64,000 bases of DNA from Dongia_A sp964542425. GTDB lineage: Bacteria > Pseudomonadota > Alphaproteobacteria > Dongiales > Dongiaceae. Positions 27,050-35,531 of this stretch are shown here, one piece after another. The position numbers and the translations under genes were made by a program. Positions within the stretch are counted from its first letter, which is position 1, and the number at the start of each line of letters is the position of its first letter. Location: the NCBI GenBank assembly GCA_964542425.1, contig CAZIUB010000022.1:1-64000 (forward strand). The letters are read 5' to 3'. The notes below the pieces were generated by a model that made no database searches, had not been told where the DNA came from, and saw only the letters and a program-made list of their open reading frames with translations.

Positions 27050-28123
27050 ATGAGCGAACCGATCGCCCTCAAGCTCCATCACGTCAGCCACGACTATGAT
27101 CGCGTTCAAGCGGTGGCCGGGGTCGAACTCGAGGTGGGGCCGGGCGAAGTCGTTTGCCTGGTTGGTCCCTCGGGTTGCGGCAAGTCCACGATCCTGCGCC
27201 TGGCGGCGGGATTGGAGGCCGTGCAGCAGGGTACGATCAAGCTGCATGGAAAGCTCGTCGGCGATGGTGCGGGCAGCCATGTACCACCCGAAGAGCGCCA
27301 TGTCGGCCTGGTGTTCCAGGATTTTGCGCTGTTTCCCCACCTCAACGTCGGTGCCAATGTCGCCTTTGGATTGCGCTCACTCGATCAGGCGGAGCGCACT
27401 GCGCGGGTCGCCCAAACGTTGCGCCAAGTCGGTCTGGCCGAATTGCACGATTCCTATCCGCATGCTCTTTCCGGGGGTCAGCAGCAGCGCGTGGCACTGG
27501 CGCGTGCACTGGCACCCAAGCCAAGAATGATGCTCATGGACGAGCCGTTTTCGGGCCTGGATGCCAGGCTACGCGACCAGGTCCGCGACGACACGTTGCA
27601 TGTCTTGCGCCGGCACGGAACAGCGACACTCCTGGTGACCCATGATCCGGAAGAGGCCTTGTTCATGGCCGATCGCATCTACCTGATGAAAGATGGCGCG
27701 ATCGTACAGGCCGGGGATCCGCAGGAAATCTATCATCGGCCAAGGAGCCTTTTCGCCGCCGGTTTTTTTTCCAGCATCAACAACCTGGTGGGGCACTTGG
27801 CCGATGGGCGGGTGGCGACGGCGATGGGTCACTTCGCCGCGACACCTGGCGAGCGCGGAACGAGGCTCACGGTCGCCTTTCGCCCGGAAAGCCTGCTCTT
27901 GGCCGAGACGGAGCCGAGGCGCCAGGGCCTGCGCGCCCAAGCCATTGTCGAAGAATCGTATTTCCTGGGCGCCGACTGGCGAATTCGACTGTCGACGAGC
28001 AACGGGGCCCATGATCCATTACAATTGATCGCGCGCGGCAAGGGCCGCCCCCCCGGGCACGGCCAATCGGTCCCCATTTTCGTCGCGCACGAGGACCTGT
28101 TTCTGTTTCCCGATGGCGAGTGA
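27050..28123 (+). CDS. ABC transporter ATP-binding protein (FbpC-like)
   Basis: 357 residues, with the length and layout of ferric-iron transport ATPases. Walker A is GPSGCGKST, the signature is LSGGQQQRVALARAL, Walker B is MLMDEPFSGLD and the switch His is in LLVTHDPEEAL. A C-terminal TOBE-like domain (about 240-357) is present. It drives the permease encoded immediately upstream and is in one operon with it. The unit is inserted between scpB and tatA. Confidence 0.92.
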   Translation: MSEPIALKLHHVSHDYDRVQAVAGVELEVGPGEVVCLVGPSGCGKSTILRLAAGLEAVQQGTIKLHGKLVGDGAGSHVPPEERHVGLVFQDFALFPHLNVGANVAFGLRSLDQAERTARVAQTLRQVGLAELHDSYPHALSGGQQQRVALARALAPKPRMMLMDEPFSGLDARLRDQVRDDTLHVLRRHGTATLLVTHDPEEALFMADRIYLMKDGAIVQAGDPQEIYHRPRSLFAAGFFSSINNLVGHLADGRVATAMGHFAATPGERGTRLTVAFRPESLLLAETEPRRQGLRAQAIVEESYFLGADWRIRLSTSNGAHDPLQLIARGKGRPPGHGQSVPIFVAHEDLFLFPDGE

Positions 28124-28230
28124 GAATGGGGGAAAATCAAGGATTTACCGGGAGAAGGGATTTATTGCGGCCCCGCTTTCATTCTGCGATAGTCCGCCCG
28201 CGTCGCGGTTGACGGGCAGGGAGAGCGTCG

Positions 28231-28443
28231 ATGGGTAGCTTCAGCATTTGGCATTGGCTGATCGTTCTGGCGATCATCCTGGTTCTATTCGGCGGCGGGG
28301 GCAAAATCCCGAAACTCATGAAGGATCTGGGCCAAGGCATCACCGCCTTCAAGAAGGGGCTGAAGGACGAGAAGGCCGGCGATGGCGATCAGCAAGCGAA
28401 GGCCGACGACAAGTCCCAGGCCGGCATGATCGATCGCGGGTAG
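28231..28443 (+). CDS. tatA: Twin-arginine translocase subunit TatA
   Basis: 70 residues. An N-terminal helix (IWHWLIVLAIILVLFGGGG) is followed by the hinge and amphipathic helix typical of TatA (KIPKLMKDLGQGITAFKKGL) and a charged tail. TatA polymerises into the pore that moves folded proteins across the inner membrane. It is first in a tatA-tatB-tatC operon, with a good ggagag ribosome site. Confidence 0.93.
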   Translation: MGSFSIWHWLIVLAIILVLFGGGGKIPKLMKDLGQGITAFKKGLKDEKAGDGDQQAKADDKSQAGMIDRG

Positions 28444-28455
28444 GGACCCGGGCGG

Positions 28456-28478
28456 TCGAATTCATCCACAGGGCCTAG
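28456..28478. repeat. Isolated arm resembling the end of element F
   Basis: The sequence cgaattcatccacagggcc followed by tag matches the right terminal arm of the element F copies (37.4 and 63.4 kb) with few differences. No partner arm was found nearby. It sits between tatA and tatB and may be a remnant. Short-match chance is the alternative. Confidence 0.4.
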
Positions 28479-28497
28479 GGCGCGAAGGACAAGCCAG

Positions 28498-28944
28498 ATG
28501 TTCGACCTCGGCTGGTCGGAGATGGGCGTCATCGCCGCGGTGGCGTTGATCGTGCTTGGACCGAAGGAATTGCCCAACGCACTCCGAACCGTGACTCAAT
28601 TGATGAAGAGCGCCCGAAAGCTGGCCAGTGAGTTCCAGAGCGGCGTCAACGAAATCGTCCGGGCAGCGGATCTCGAAGACGCGCGTCAGCTTGCCAAGGG
28701 AATTTCCAAGGGCTCGATCGCCAAGGCGATCGAGAAAGTGGTGGACCCGGCGGGCGAGGTGAAAAAGGCAATCGGCGCGGCCGAGATCGCGGCCAAGACC
28801 GTGCCGTCGCAGCCTTTTGTCAAGGCGCCCGAGATCGCGCCGCCAGCGCTGGAGACCGTATCGCCAGTACAGACCAGTGTACCCGATCCGGCGACCGATG
28901 CGGCGGTCGAACTGCCCGCCGCCACCATTGGCCAGCAGCCTTAG
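28498..28944 (+). CDS. tatB: Twin-arginine translocase subunit TatB
   Basis: 148 residues. The N-terminal helix MFDLGWSEMGVIAAVALIVL has the conserved Glu, followed by GPKELPNALRTVTQLMKSAR, both typical of TatB. A Pro/Ala-rich tail ends the protein. With TatC it forms the receptor for twin-arginine signal peptides. It is the middle gene of the tat operon; 9 bp separate it from tatC. Confidence 0.93.
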   Translation: MFDLGWSEMGVIAAVALIVLGPKELPNALRTVTQLMKSARKLASEFQSGVNEIVRAADLEDARQLAKGISKGSIAKAIEKVVDPAGEVKKAIGAAEIAAKTVPSQPFVKAPEIAPPALETVSPVQTSVPDPATDAAVELPAATIGQQP

Positions 28945-28953
28945 AAACATCCC

Positions 28954-29781
28954 ATGGCGGGCGCCGAAGAGGACAAGAAGATGCCTTTGCTCGATCATTT
29001 GGTCGAGCTGCGGCAGCGCCTGCTCTATTCGCTGGTCGCCTTCATCGTCGCCTTCTTGGGGTGCTTTTATTTCGCGCAACAGATGTTCGACTTCCTGGCC
29101 GCGCCGATGGCGGACTATTTCCATGAGCAAACCGGTCGCCGATTCATCTATACGGATCTGACCGAACCATTTTTCACCCAGATCAAGCTCGCCGCGTTCG
29201 GTGCGCTTTGCATTTCCTTCCCCATCGTCGCCACACAGCTCTGGCTGTTCATGGCGCCGGGCCTGTACCGGACCGAACGCCAGGCCTTTCTGCCGTTCCT
29301 GGTGGCCACACCGGTGATGTTCCTGCTCGGCGCGTCGTTTCTCTATTACGTGCTGCTGCCCTTCGCGATCAAATTCTTTGGCGGATACGAGACCGTCGGA
29401 ACCGAAGGCACGTTGCCGATGCAATTGGAGGCAAAGGTCGGCGAGTATGTCGGATTCGTGATGACACTGATCTTCGCCTTTGGCCTGTGCTTCGAATTGC
29501 CGGTCTTGCTGACATTGCTGGCCAAGGTCGGCCTGGTCACATCGGATGGTCTGCGCCGCAAGCGACGCTACGCGATCGTGCTGGTGTTCATCGTCGCCGC
29601 GGTGGTGACGCCGCCCGACGTGATCAGCCAGATCAGCCTGGCGGTGCCGCTTCTAGGGCTCTATGAGATCTCGATCTGGCTAGCGCGGCTGGTCGAAAAA
29701 AAGCGCGAAAAGGCGGCGATGGACGAGGAGGAAGCGGAGAGCGGACAAAATCCTGTCGCCACCCCTCAGGCCTCGGAGTAA
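28954..29781 (+). CDS. tatC: Twin-arginine translocase subunit TatC
   Basis: 275 residues with six hydrophobic helices. The family signatures are MPLLDHLVELRQRLLYS near the N-terminus, FFTQIKLAAFGALCISFP, LFMAPGLYRTERQAFLPF and VVTPPDVISQISLAVPL. It is the receptor that recognises twin-arginine signals. A charged cytoplasmic tail follows the last helix. The last 16 bp overlap the convergent tag gene. Confidence 0.95.
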   Translation: MAGAEEDKKMPLLDHLVELRQRLLYSLVAFIVAFLGCFYFAQQMFDFLAAPMADYFHEQTGRRFIYTDLTEPFFTQIKLAAFGALCISFPIVATQLWLFMAPGLYRTERQAFLPFLVATPVMFLLGASFLYYVLLPFAIKFFGGYETVGTEGTLPMQLEAKVGEYVGFVMTLIFAFGLCFELPVLLTLLAKVGLVTSDGLRRKRRYAIVLVFIVAAVVTPPDVISQISLAVPLLGLYEISIWLARLVEKKREKAAMDEEEAESGQNPVATPQASE

Positions 29782-30326
29782 TCGAACCCCGCTTTCACGG
29801 CCTTCATCCAGGGGGGAGGGCGGCGCGCGATCCTGGCGAAAACTGGGCAATCATGGCGATGCGCGCCGGGCAGATAACCCACACTCATCAGGAATTCACC
29901 CACGATTTCGCCGCCGGTGAACAGGAAGGTGGCACGGAACAGCTTCACCCATTCCGATTTTCGACGCGGGTGATTGGCGGCCAGCCAGGCCGCGAAGGAG
30001 CCCTCGGGCAAGGCCAAGATTCGGCGCGCGTTTTCGATCGTCGCCTCGATCTTCTTGCGGTTGCGAATGATCGCCGGATTGCCCATCAGTCGCTCGCAAT
30101 CCCGCCCACGGTATTTGGCGATCCGCGCGATGTCGAAGCCGTGGAAGGCCTGGCGGAAGCCCTGCTGCCGCTTCAAGATGGTGAGCCAGGACAGGCCCGC
30201 CTGATTGATTTCCAGGACCAGCCTTTCCAACAATTCGGTGTCCTCGCCGATCGGAAATCCGTATTGCCGGTCATGATAGGGACCATGCCATTCGTGACCG
30301 GAGGCGATCTCGCAATAGAAGCTCAT
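29766..30326 (-). CDS. tag: DNA-3-methyladenine glycosylase I
   Basis: 186 residues from the ATG at 30326 (MSFYCEIASGHEWHGPYHDR). Longer in-frame versions only add unrelated sequence. YHDRQYGFP corresponds to the YHD...WG.P zinc/active-site region of Tag, and Cys5 plus the C-terminal HRHDC fit the remaining zinc ligands. LEINQAGLSWLTILKRQQGF is the base-binding helix region. It excises 3-methyladenine from alkylated DNA. The start overlaps the stop of the preceding small membrane-protein gene (ATGA), so the two are coupled. Confidence 0.92.
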   Translation of the reverse strand: MSFYCEIASGHEWHGPYHDRQYGFPIGEDTELLERLVLEINQAGLSWLTILKRQQGFRQAFHGFDIARIAKYRGRDCERLMGNPAIIRNRKKIEATIENARRILALPEGSFAAWLAANHPRRKSEWVKLFRATFLFTGGEIVGEFLMSVGYLPGAHRHDCPVFARIARRPPPWMKAVKAGFDYSEA

Positions 30327-30574
30327 TGGCCCATCCCCGACAGGGTCAGCAGCGAATAGCCCAGAAACTGAGTCAGAAAGAAATAGGCCGCCCAGATCAA
30401 TGCCGCGATCAGCGTGGTGGCGATCGCTTTTCGCCCCAAATTGGGGTTGATCGGCGCGCCGGGGTCGTGACCGGCATCGGGCTTGGCCGGCTGGCGCACG
30501 CCCCATGGCAGCACCGCGAACAGAACCACGAACCAGATCAAGACGAAAATCATGAATTGAGAAAGCCATTGCAT
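30323..30574 (-). CDS. DUF1467-like small membrane protein
   Basis: 83 residues from the ATG at 30574 (MQWLSQFMIFVLIWFVVLFA). Two hydrophobic helices flank a Pro-rich loop (LPWGVRQPAKPDAGHDPGAP). The layout and the position after methylmalonyl-CoA epimerase match the DUF1467 family of alphaproteobacteria, whose function is unknown. The start lies 4 bp after mce, and the stop overlaps the tag start, forming an mce-DUF1467-tag operon. Confidence 0.85.
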   Translation of the reverse strand: MQWLSQFMIFVLIWFVVLFAVLPWGVRQPAKPDAGHDPGAPINPNLGRKAIATTLIAALIWAAYFFLTQFLGYSLLTLSGMGQ

Positions 30575-30578
30575 CGGT

Positions 30579-30983
30579 TCACGTCTGCTCGAGTTCGATG
30601 AGCGCGCCGCAGAAATCCTTTGGATGAAGGAACAGGACCGGCTTGTCATGGGCCCCGATCCGGGGCTCGCCATCGCCAAGCACTCGCGCGCCTGCGGCCT
30701 TGAGGCGGTCACGTGCCGCCAAGATATCGACCACCTCGTAGCAGAGGTGATGGATGCCCCCTGCGGCGTTACGCTCCAGGAAGGCCTTGATCGGCGAGCC
30801 CTCGCCCAGGGGATGCAGCAACTCGATCTTGGTGTTTGGCAAGTCCACAAAAACCACCGTCACCCCGTGGGCGGGCTGGGGAATCGGCGCCGAAACGCTG
30901 GCCCCCAGGACCGAACGGTACATTTCGCTGGCCGCCGCTAGATCCGGCACCGCAATAGCCACATGGTTCAAACGCCCGATCAT
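30579..30983 (-). CDS. mce: Methylmalonyl-CoA epimerase
   Basis: 134 residues of the glyoxalase/VOC fold. The pattern is GRLNHVAIAVPDLAAASEMY, KIELLHPLGEGSPIKAFLE, GGIHHLCYEVVDI and the C-terminal FLHPKDFCGALIELEQT, all characteristic of the epimerase. It interconverts the two methylmalonyl-CoA epimers in propionyl-CoA metabolism. It heads a three-gene minus-strand operon and is divergent from the FecR-domain gene across a 200-bp gap containing two CRP-like palindromes. Confidence 0.93.
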   Translation of the reverse strand: MIGRLNHVAIAVPDLAAASEMYRSVLGASVSAPIPQPAHGVTVVFVDLPNTKIELLHPLGEGSPIKAFLERNAAGGIHHLCYEVVDILAARDRLKAAGARVLGDGEPRIGAHDKPVLFLHPKDFCGALIELEQT

Positions 30984-31047
30984 TGCGCCCTCGCCGTTAA
31001 ATCCGCCTTTGGGCCGATGTTGCAGTGCGATAGCCAGCCGCGCAAGG

Positions 31048-31063
31048 GGTGACGGGCATCACC
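31048..31063. promoter_or_regulatory. CRP/FNR-type palindrome 1
   Basis: ggtgacgggcatcacc fits GTGA-N6-TCAC. Its centre is exactly 40 bp from a second site at 31088-31103, which puts both on the same face of the helix. It lies in the divergent mce / FecR-gene spacer. Assignment to a CRP/FNR-family regulator rests on the motif alone. Confidence 0.5.
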
Positions 31064-31087
31064 AAGTGGCGCGCCCGGAATCGACTT

Positions 31088-31103
31088 TGTGACCAGGGTC
31101 ACG
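31088..31103. promoter_or_regulatory. CRP/FNR-type palindrome 2
   Basis: tgtgaccagggtcacg matches the classical TGTGA-N6-TCACA consensus in 9 of 10 positions. It lies 105 bp upstream of the mce start and 81 bp upstream of the FecR-gene start, so it could act on either promoter. Confidence 0.6.
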
Positions 31104-31184
31104 ACGGATCGGCATGTTGCGGTGCCATATCTGGAATAATCAGTCGCCGAACACTTTACGCGAGGGAGGCCTGCAAGGGTTAAA

Positions 31185-32222
31185 ATGATGGCTAGTTTCA
31201 AGACATCGATCGCTCGGTTCGTCATGATCCCGGTGGCGTTATGCGCCGTACTGGGCGCAGGCGCGCCGAGCCTGGCGGAGCCTGCGCGCATCGGCGGGGT
31301 CATCCAGCGCGACTACAAGGGCGCAACCGCCGAGCACCAGGAAATCGCTCATCGTCCAATTTTCTTCAACAATTCGGTCCATGCCGAGGAAGTCGTGAAG
31401 ACCGGCTACAATGGGGCCACCAGGCTGGAATTGCTGGACCACACCCAGCTGGCTGTGGGCGCCAATGCCGAGATCGTCCTTGATTCTTTCGTCTATGACC
31501 CGGCGACCGCCACTTCTGGCGGTTTGTTGCGCTTCGATGTAGGCGCGTTTCGTTACGTCAGCGGGGAAAGCAAGAACAAGAAGGACTTGAAGCTGGCAAC
31601 GCCGACCGCGACTATCGCTATCCGGGGTACAGAACTCGTTATTTTCGTCGCGGACACTGGCCGGACGGAAATCAATGTCATCGAGGGCGCGATCACCGTT
31701 ACGGCCTGCGGCGGTGGTGGATCGCTAGATCTTGAGGCTGGCGAGAGTGCCACCGTCGCGGCAGATTGCCGGATGGACCGCGACATTGCACGCAAGCTTC
31801 CACCTCGGTTCATTCCGGTCATGCCCCGGGATTTCGCCACGATCGACGAAGGCGCCGTGCCCGAAGGCGAGAACAGGCAGCTGGGCGGCGACAGCGAGGC
31901 CAAGGGCGAGCATGCCCGGGAGCAAGGCGAGGGCAATTCCCCGGGGGGCGAAGCGCCTAACGGTGGAAAGGCACGTGGCGGCGGCAAAGCTCCCGGTGGC
32001 AAGGCTCCCGGTGGTGGCAAGTCGGCGGGCGGCGGCTCGACCGGAGGCGGCTCGACCGGAGGCGGCGCGACTAACGGCGGCTCGACCGGCGGCGGCTCCG
32101 CTGCTACTGATGGCGGCGCATCGAGCAATGGCGATGCCACGGGCGGCCAGACGAGCGGCAGCGCCGGCACCGGTGGGGGAACGCGCGATGGCGGCTCCAC
32201 AAGCGCCAATGGTGCATCATAG
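31185..32222 (+). CDS. FecR-domain secreted protein with Gly/Ser-rich tail
   Basis: 345 residues. A signal peptide (MMASFKTSIARFVMIPVALC, cleavage probably after SLA) is followed by a FecR-type domain (about 45-195). That domain carries GATRLELLDHTQLAVGANAE, the TPTATIAIRGTE motif and EINVIEGAITV. The C-terminal third is low-complexity Gly/Ser/Lys sequence (repeats of GGGSTGG) encoded by imperfect short repeats at about 31950-32200. Unlike FecR proper there is no membrane helix, so it is probably a free periplasmic or surface protein rather than an anti-sigma regulator. It probably shares an operon with the NTF2-like gene 11 bp downstream. Confidence 0.8.
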   Translation: MMASFKTSIARFVMIPVALCAVLGAGAPSLAEPARIGGVIQRDYKGATAEHQEIAHRPIFFNNSVHAEEVVKTGYNGATRLELLDHTQLAVGANAEIVLDSFVYDPATATSGGLLRFDVGAFRYVSGESKNKKDLKLATPTATIAIRGTELVIFVADTGRTEINVIEGAITVTACGGGGSLDLEAGESATVAADCRMDRDIARKLPPRFIPVMPRDFATIDEGAVPEGENRQLGGDSEAKGEHAREQGEGNSPGGEAPNGGKARGGGKAPGGKAPGGGKSAGGGSTGGGSTGGGATNGGSTGGGSAATDGGASSNGDATGGQTSGSAGTGGGTRDGGSTSANGAS

Positions 32223-32233
32223 GGTAAGACAGC

Positions 32234-32638
32234 ATGGCGGAATTTGCCGCGATCGATTTTGCAAATCAGGCCTTCTACGAGGCGTTCGCGGCGACCGATC
32301 TGTCGGCCATGATCCAAGTTTGGGCCGAATCGGTCACGGTTTCCTGTTCTCATCCCGGCACTGGCCCGATTTTTGGTCGCGGGCCGGTGTTGGAAAGTTG
32401 GCGTGGCATTTTTTCTGGCATGTCCAGTTTTCCCATCCGTTATCGCCTGATCCGGGTGGAGTCGATCGGTGCGGTCGGAATCGCCCACACCGTCGAAATG
32501 CTCGAAGCCGGGGTCTTGGTAGCCACCAACCTGTTCATCAAGGAGGGCAAGGTCTGGCGGATGATCCATCATCATGCCGGCCCGGCCAATGTCGATCCGG
32601 AATTGATGGCGGAACGGCCGCGCGAGCCGGTCAACTGA
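32234..32638 (+). CDS. NTF2-like / SnoaL-like small protein
   Basis: 134 residues. The cone-shaped NTF2 fold is suggested by ANQAFYEAFAATDLSAMIQVWAE at the start, GPIFGRGPVLESWRGIF in the middle and a C-terminal segment ending WRMIHHHAGPA. The family includes steroid isomerase-like enzymes and many ligand-binding proteins; no catalytic residues can be assigned here. It follows the FecR-domain gene and precedes the Sel1/SPOR gene. Confidence 0.8.
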   Translation: MAEFAAIDFANQAFYEAFAATDLSAMIQVWAESVTVSCSHPGTGPIFGRGPVLESWRGIFSGMSSFPIRYRLIRVESIGAVGIAHTVEMLEAGVLVATNLFIKEGKVWRMIHHHAGPANVDPELMAERPREPVN

Positions 32639-32743
32639 TCGCTTGGTCGGCTTGGGTGCGGGCGGCGTTGCGCCCTGCCCGGCCAAGCCGCATATTGTAC
32701 CGCAAGACTCTCAGTTTCGATTTCGGGCAAGGATCGCCGGCGC

Positions 32744-34024
32744 ATGCGGCGTGGAAAGTTCTTCGCAATCCTGTTGGCGGCGGCGATTGCCGCATCGGCG
32801 GCCGGCCCGGCCCGGGGGGACTATTCTGCCGGATTGGTCGCGTTCAATTCCGGGGATTTCGCCAAGGCCCTCGCCGAATGGGAGGTCGAGGCCAAGAGTG
32901 GCAACGCCAAGGCGCAGCACGGGTTGGCGGTGCTCCATGAAACCGGGCGGGGCGTGCCCTCGGTCGACGCCAAGAAAGCTGCCGAGCTCTATCAGGCAGC
33001 GGCGGATCAGGGTTTCGCGCCGGCAATCAGCAATTTGGCTAAATTGTATGAGGATGGACGGGGCGTACCGCAGGACGTGGTGCGGGCCCTGGATCTGTGG
33101 CGCCGGGCGGCCGATCTTGGCAACGCCACAGCGCTCTATAATCTCGGCGCCCATCTCGCCAACGGCGTTACGGTCGCAAAGGACGAAGCAGAGGCCGCGA
33201 AGTACTTCCGCGCCGCCGCCGAGCTTGACCTGCCCGAGGCCCAATACGTGATGGCCCGGATCACCCGCGTGGGCATTGGCGTCGCGGCCGACGCTGACCG
33301 GGCGGCGGAATGGCTGCGCAAAGCGGCGGCCGGCGGGCACGCACGCGCAAAGTTGGATTTGGCCGCCTTGGCGCATGAAGCCCAGGGCGCCCGCGACTCC
33401 CTCCCGGCGGAAACCGTCGCGCCATCCGAGCCGAATCCGAGTGTGGTGGCCACGGTGACGACGCCCGAGCCGGCAGAAGCGGTGATCGCGACACCGATGG
33501 CGGAACCGGTAGCCGCAGCACCCGAGAAAGTGTCCGAATCATCGACCGACACCGCTGGCGCGCCGGCTGCGGCAGCCGACGCCGATGAGATGAGTGCCAC
33601 CGCCACCAACATTGCGTCGGAGGCCGGAGCGGTACCGACAGACGATGCCCGGAAAAGCGTGGAGGCGGACGCCGAGGCGGGCGCGGACGAGGTGGCGGAA
33701 GCCGCGCCCGAACCAATGGGCGATCTCGAAGCGGATCGCTACGTGATTTCGCTTAGCGCCGATGTGCGGGTGTATCGAGTTTGGCTGGGACAATCCGGAC
33801 AGGAGCAGGACGGCAAGGCCCAATGGGCCAAGTTCCAGCAGCAATTCCCGGGCGCGCTCGGCGAACTCGAACTTGATCTCAGGCGCTACGTCCTCGGTGG
33901 TGCGCGTGGATCGATTTATCGTGTCTTTGCCGGGCCCTTTGCCGATGCGGCGGAAGCCAAAGAGGCCTGCCGGAAGATTGTCGATCAGGAGAGCGACCAG
34001 TTCTGCCGAATCGTCATCGATTGA
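32744..34024 (+). CDS. Sel1-repeat and SPOR-domain periplasmic protein
   Basis: 426 residues. A signal peptide (MRRGKFFAILLAAAIAASAA) is followed by four or five Sel1/TPR-like repeats (about 45-215, with motifs such as GNAKAQHGLAVLHETGRGVP and DLGNATALYNLGAHLANGV). An Ala/Glu/Pro-rich linker (about 220-330) and a C-terminal SPOR-like domain (about 330-426) complete it. Sel1 repeats mediate protein contacts and SPOR domains bind septal peptidoglycan, so a division or envelope role is likely. It is the second SPOR protein in the window. The nnr start lies 4 bp after the stop. Confidence 0.85.
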   Translation: MRRGKFFAILLAAAIAASAAGPARGDYSAGLVAFNSGDFAKALAEWEVEAKSGNAKAQHGLAVLHETGRGVPSVDAKKAAELYQAAADQGFAPAISNLAKLYEDGRGVPQDVVRALDLWRRAADLGNATALYNLGAHLANGVTVAKDEAEAAKYFRAAAELDLPEAQYVMARITRVGIGVAADADRAAEWLRKAAAGGHARAKLDLAALAHEAQGARDSLPAETVAPSEPNPSVVATVTTPEPAEAVIATPMAEPVAAAPEKVSESSTDTAGAPAAAADADEMSATATNIASEAGAVPTDDARKSVEADAEAGADEVAEAAPEPMGDLEADRYVISLSADVRVYRVWLGQSGQEQDGKAQWAKFQQQFPGALGELELDLRRYVLGGARGSIYRVFAGPFADAAEAKEACRKIVDQESDQFCRIVID

Positions 34025-34028
34025 TGGC

Positions 34029-35507
34029 ATGGTCCTGCTGCTGACCGCCGAAGAGACAAGGCGCGCCGAAGCAGCGGCATTTTCCGCCGGCATGTCCAGT
34101 TTTTCGGCCATGCGCCGCGCCGGGAATTCGGTGGCCGAGGCGGTTCTCGCGCGCTGGCCGCGGCGGCGGGTCGACCAGGTCCTGGTATTGTGCGGACCGG
34201 GCAACAATGGCGGGGACGGTTTCGTGGCCGCGGCCAGGTTGCGCGAGGCGGGCTGGCCGGTCACCACCGCTTGCCTGACCGGGGTCGAGCGCCTGACGGG
34301 GGACGCGGCACAAGCGGCGCGGGAATGGGGTGCGACACCGATCCCCGCCACGCCGAGGCTGATCGCCGATTTGACCCGGCGATCCCTGGTGATCGATGCG
34401 CTGTTCGGCATCGGCCTCACCCGAGCCTTGCGCGACCAAACCGCCGATATTGTCGCCGCCGTAAACCGGAGCCCGGCCCGGGTGGTCGCCGCCGACATTC
34501 CAAGCGGGATCGATGCCGACAGCGGCCAAACCCTGGGCGCGGCGATAGTGGCCGATCTGACGGTGACGTTCGGTTGGCCAAAGCGCGGCCACCTGTTGTT
34601 GCCGGGCCGCGACCACACTGGCGAGTTGCTGATCGCATCGATCGGAATGGGGGCCTCCTGCCTCGAAGCCATCCATCCCAGTTGCAGCGTAAATTCGCCG
34701 GAAATCTGGATTGGGCGATACCCGTCGCCGGCGACCACCGACCACAAGTATTCGCGCGGCCACCTGGTCATCGCGGGCGGGAGGATGGCCGGTGCCGCGA
34801 GGCTGGCCGCCGCCGGGGCCCGCCAGATTGGCACCGGGCTGGTCACGATTTGGGCGGCCCCGGCACGGGTCGAGGCCTATGCGGGGATCGAACCCGGCGT
34901 GATCCTACGTTCGGACGCCGGGATCGAGAATTGGCGCGAGTTGGTCGGCAATCGAAACGTGGACGCCGTGGTAACAGGGTGTGGGCATGAGCCGGACGAG
35001 GAAACGCGAAACATCGTCGCTGCGGCGCTAGCCTCGAAAAAGCCCGTCGTGGTCGATGGCGGAGGCCTGTCGGCCTTCGCTGGCGATCCCGCGCGGCTAA
35101 TCGACGCGATCGATGGAATCACGGTCTTGACCCCGCACGGGGGCGAGTTCGATCGCCTGTTTCCGGACCTTGGCGCGGGCTCCAAGATCGATAAGGCAGT
35201 TGCGGCGGCAAAGCGATGCCGCGCCATCGTGGTCCTGAAGGGCAGCGATACGGTGATCGCCGAGCCCGGCGGCGAGGCCTTGGTCGCTGAAGGATCGCCC
35301 TCCACCTTGGCCAGCGCCGGCAGCGGCGATGTCCTGGCCGGAATGGTGGGGGGGCTGTTGGCGCTGGGAATTCCTGCCTGGCAAGCTTCCGGGATCGCGG
35401 TCTGGCTGCACGGAGCCGCCGCCCGCAGACTTGGCTGTGTGCTCACGGCGGAGGCCCTGACCGGAGAACTGCCGCCGGCATTGGCCGAGACCCTGCGCTG
35501 GCGCTGA
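34029..35507 (+). CDS. nnr: Bifunctional NAD(P)H-hydrate epimerase / ADP-dependent dehydratase
   Basis: 492 residues from the ATG at 34029 (MVLLLTAEETRRAEAAAFSA), 4 bp after the Sel1/SPOR gene. The N-terminal YjeF epimerase domain has VLCGPGNNGGDGFVAAARL (from about residue 56) and VVAADIPSGIDADSG. The C-terminal ribokinase-like dehydratase domain has YSRGHLVIAGG, VLTPHGGEFDRLF and the ATP/ADP loop ASAGSGDVLAGMVGGL (from about residue 430). It repairs hydrated NADH and NADPH. A hairpin and the repeat chain follow. Confidence 0.94.
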   Translation: MVLLLTAEETRRAEAAAFSAGMSSFSAMRRAGNSVAEAVLARWPRRRVDQVLVLCGPGNNGGDGFVAAARLREAGWPVTTACLTGVERLTGDAAQAAREWGATPIPATPRLIADLTRRSLVIDALFGIGLTRALRDQTADIVAAVNRSPARVVAADIPSGIDADSGQTLGAAIVADLTVTFGWPKRGHLLLPGRDHTGELLIASIGMGASCLEAIHPSCSVNSPEIWIGRYPSPATTDHKYSRGHLVIAGGRMAGAARLAAAGARQIGTGLVTIWAAPARVEAYAGIEPGVILRSDAGIENWRELVGNRNVDAVVTGCGHEPDEETRNIVAAALASKKPVVVDGGGLSAFAGDPARLIDAIDGITVLTPHGGEFDRLFPDLGAGSKIDKAVAAAKRCRAIVVLKGSDTVIAEPGGEALVAEGSPSTLASAGSGDVLAGMVGGLLALGIPAWQASGIAVWLHGAAARRLGCVLTAEALTGELPPALAETLRWR

Positions 35508-35531
35508 ATAAGAGGCTAGTGGTCCGATCTG

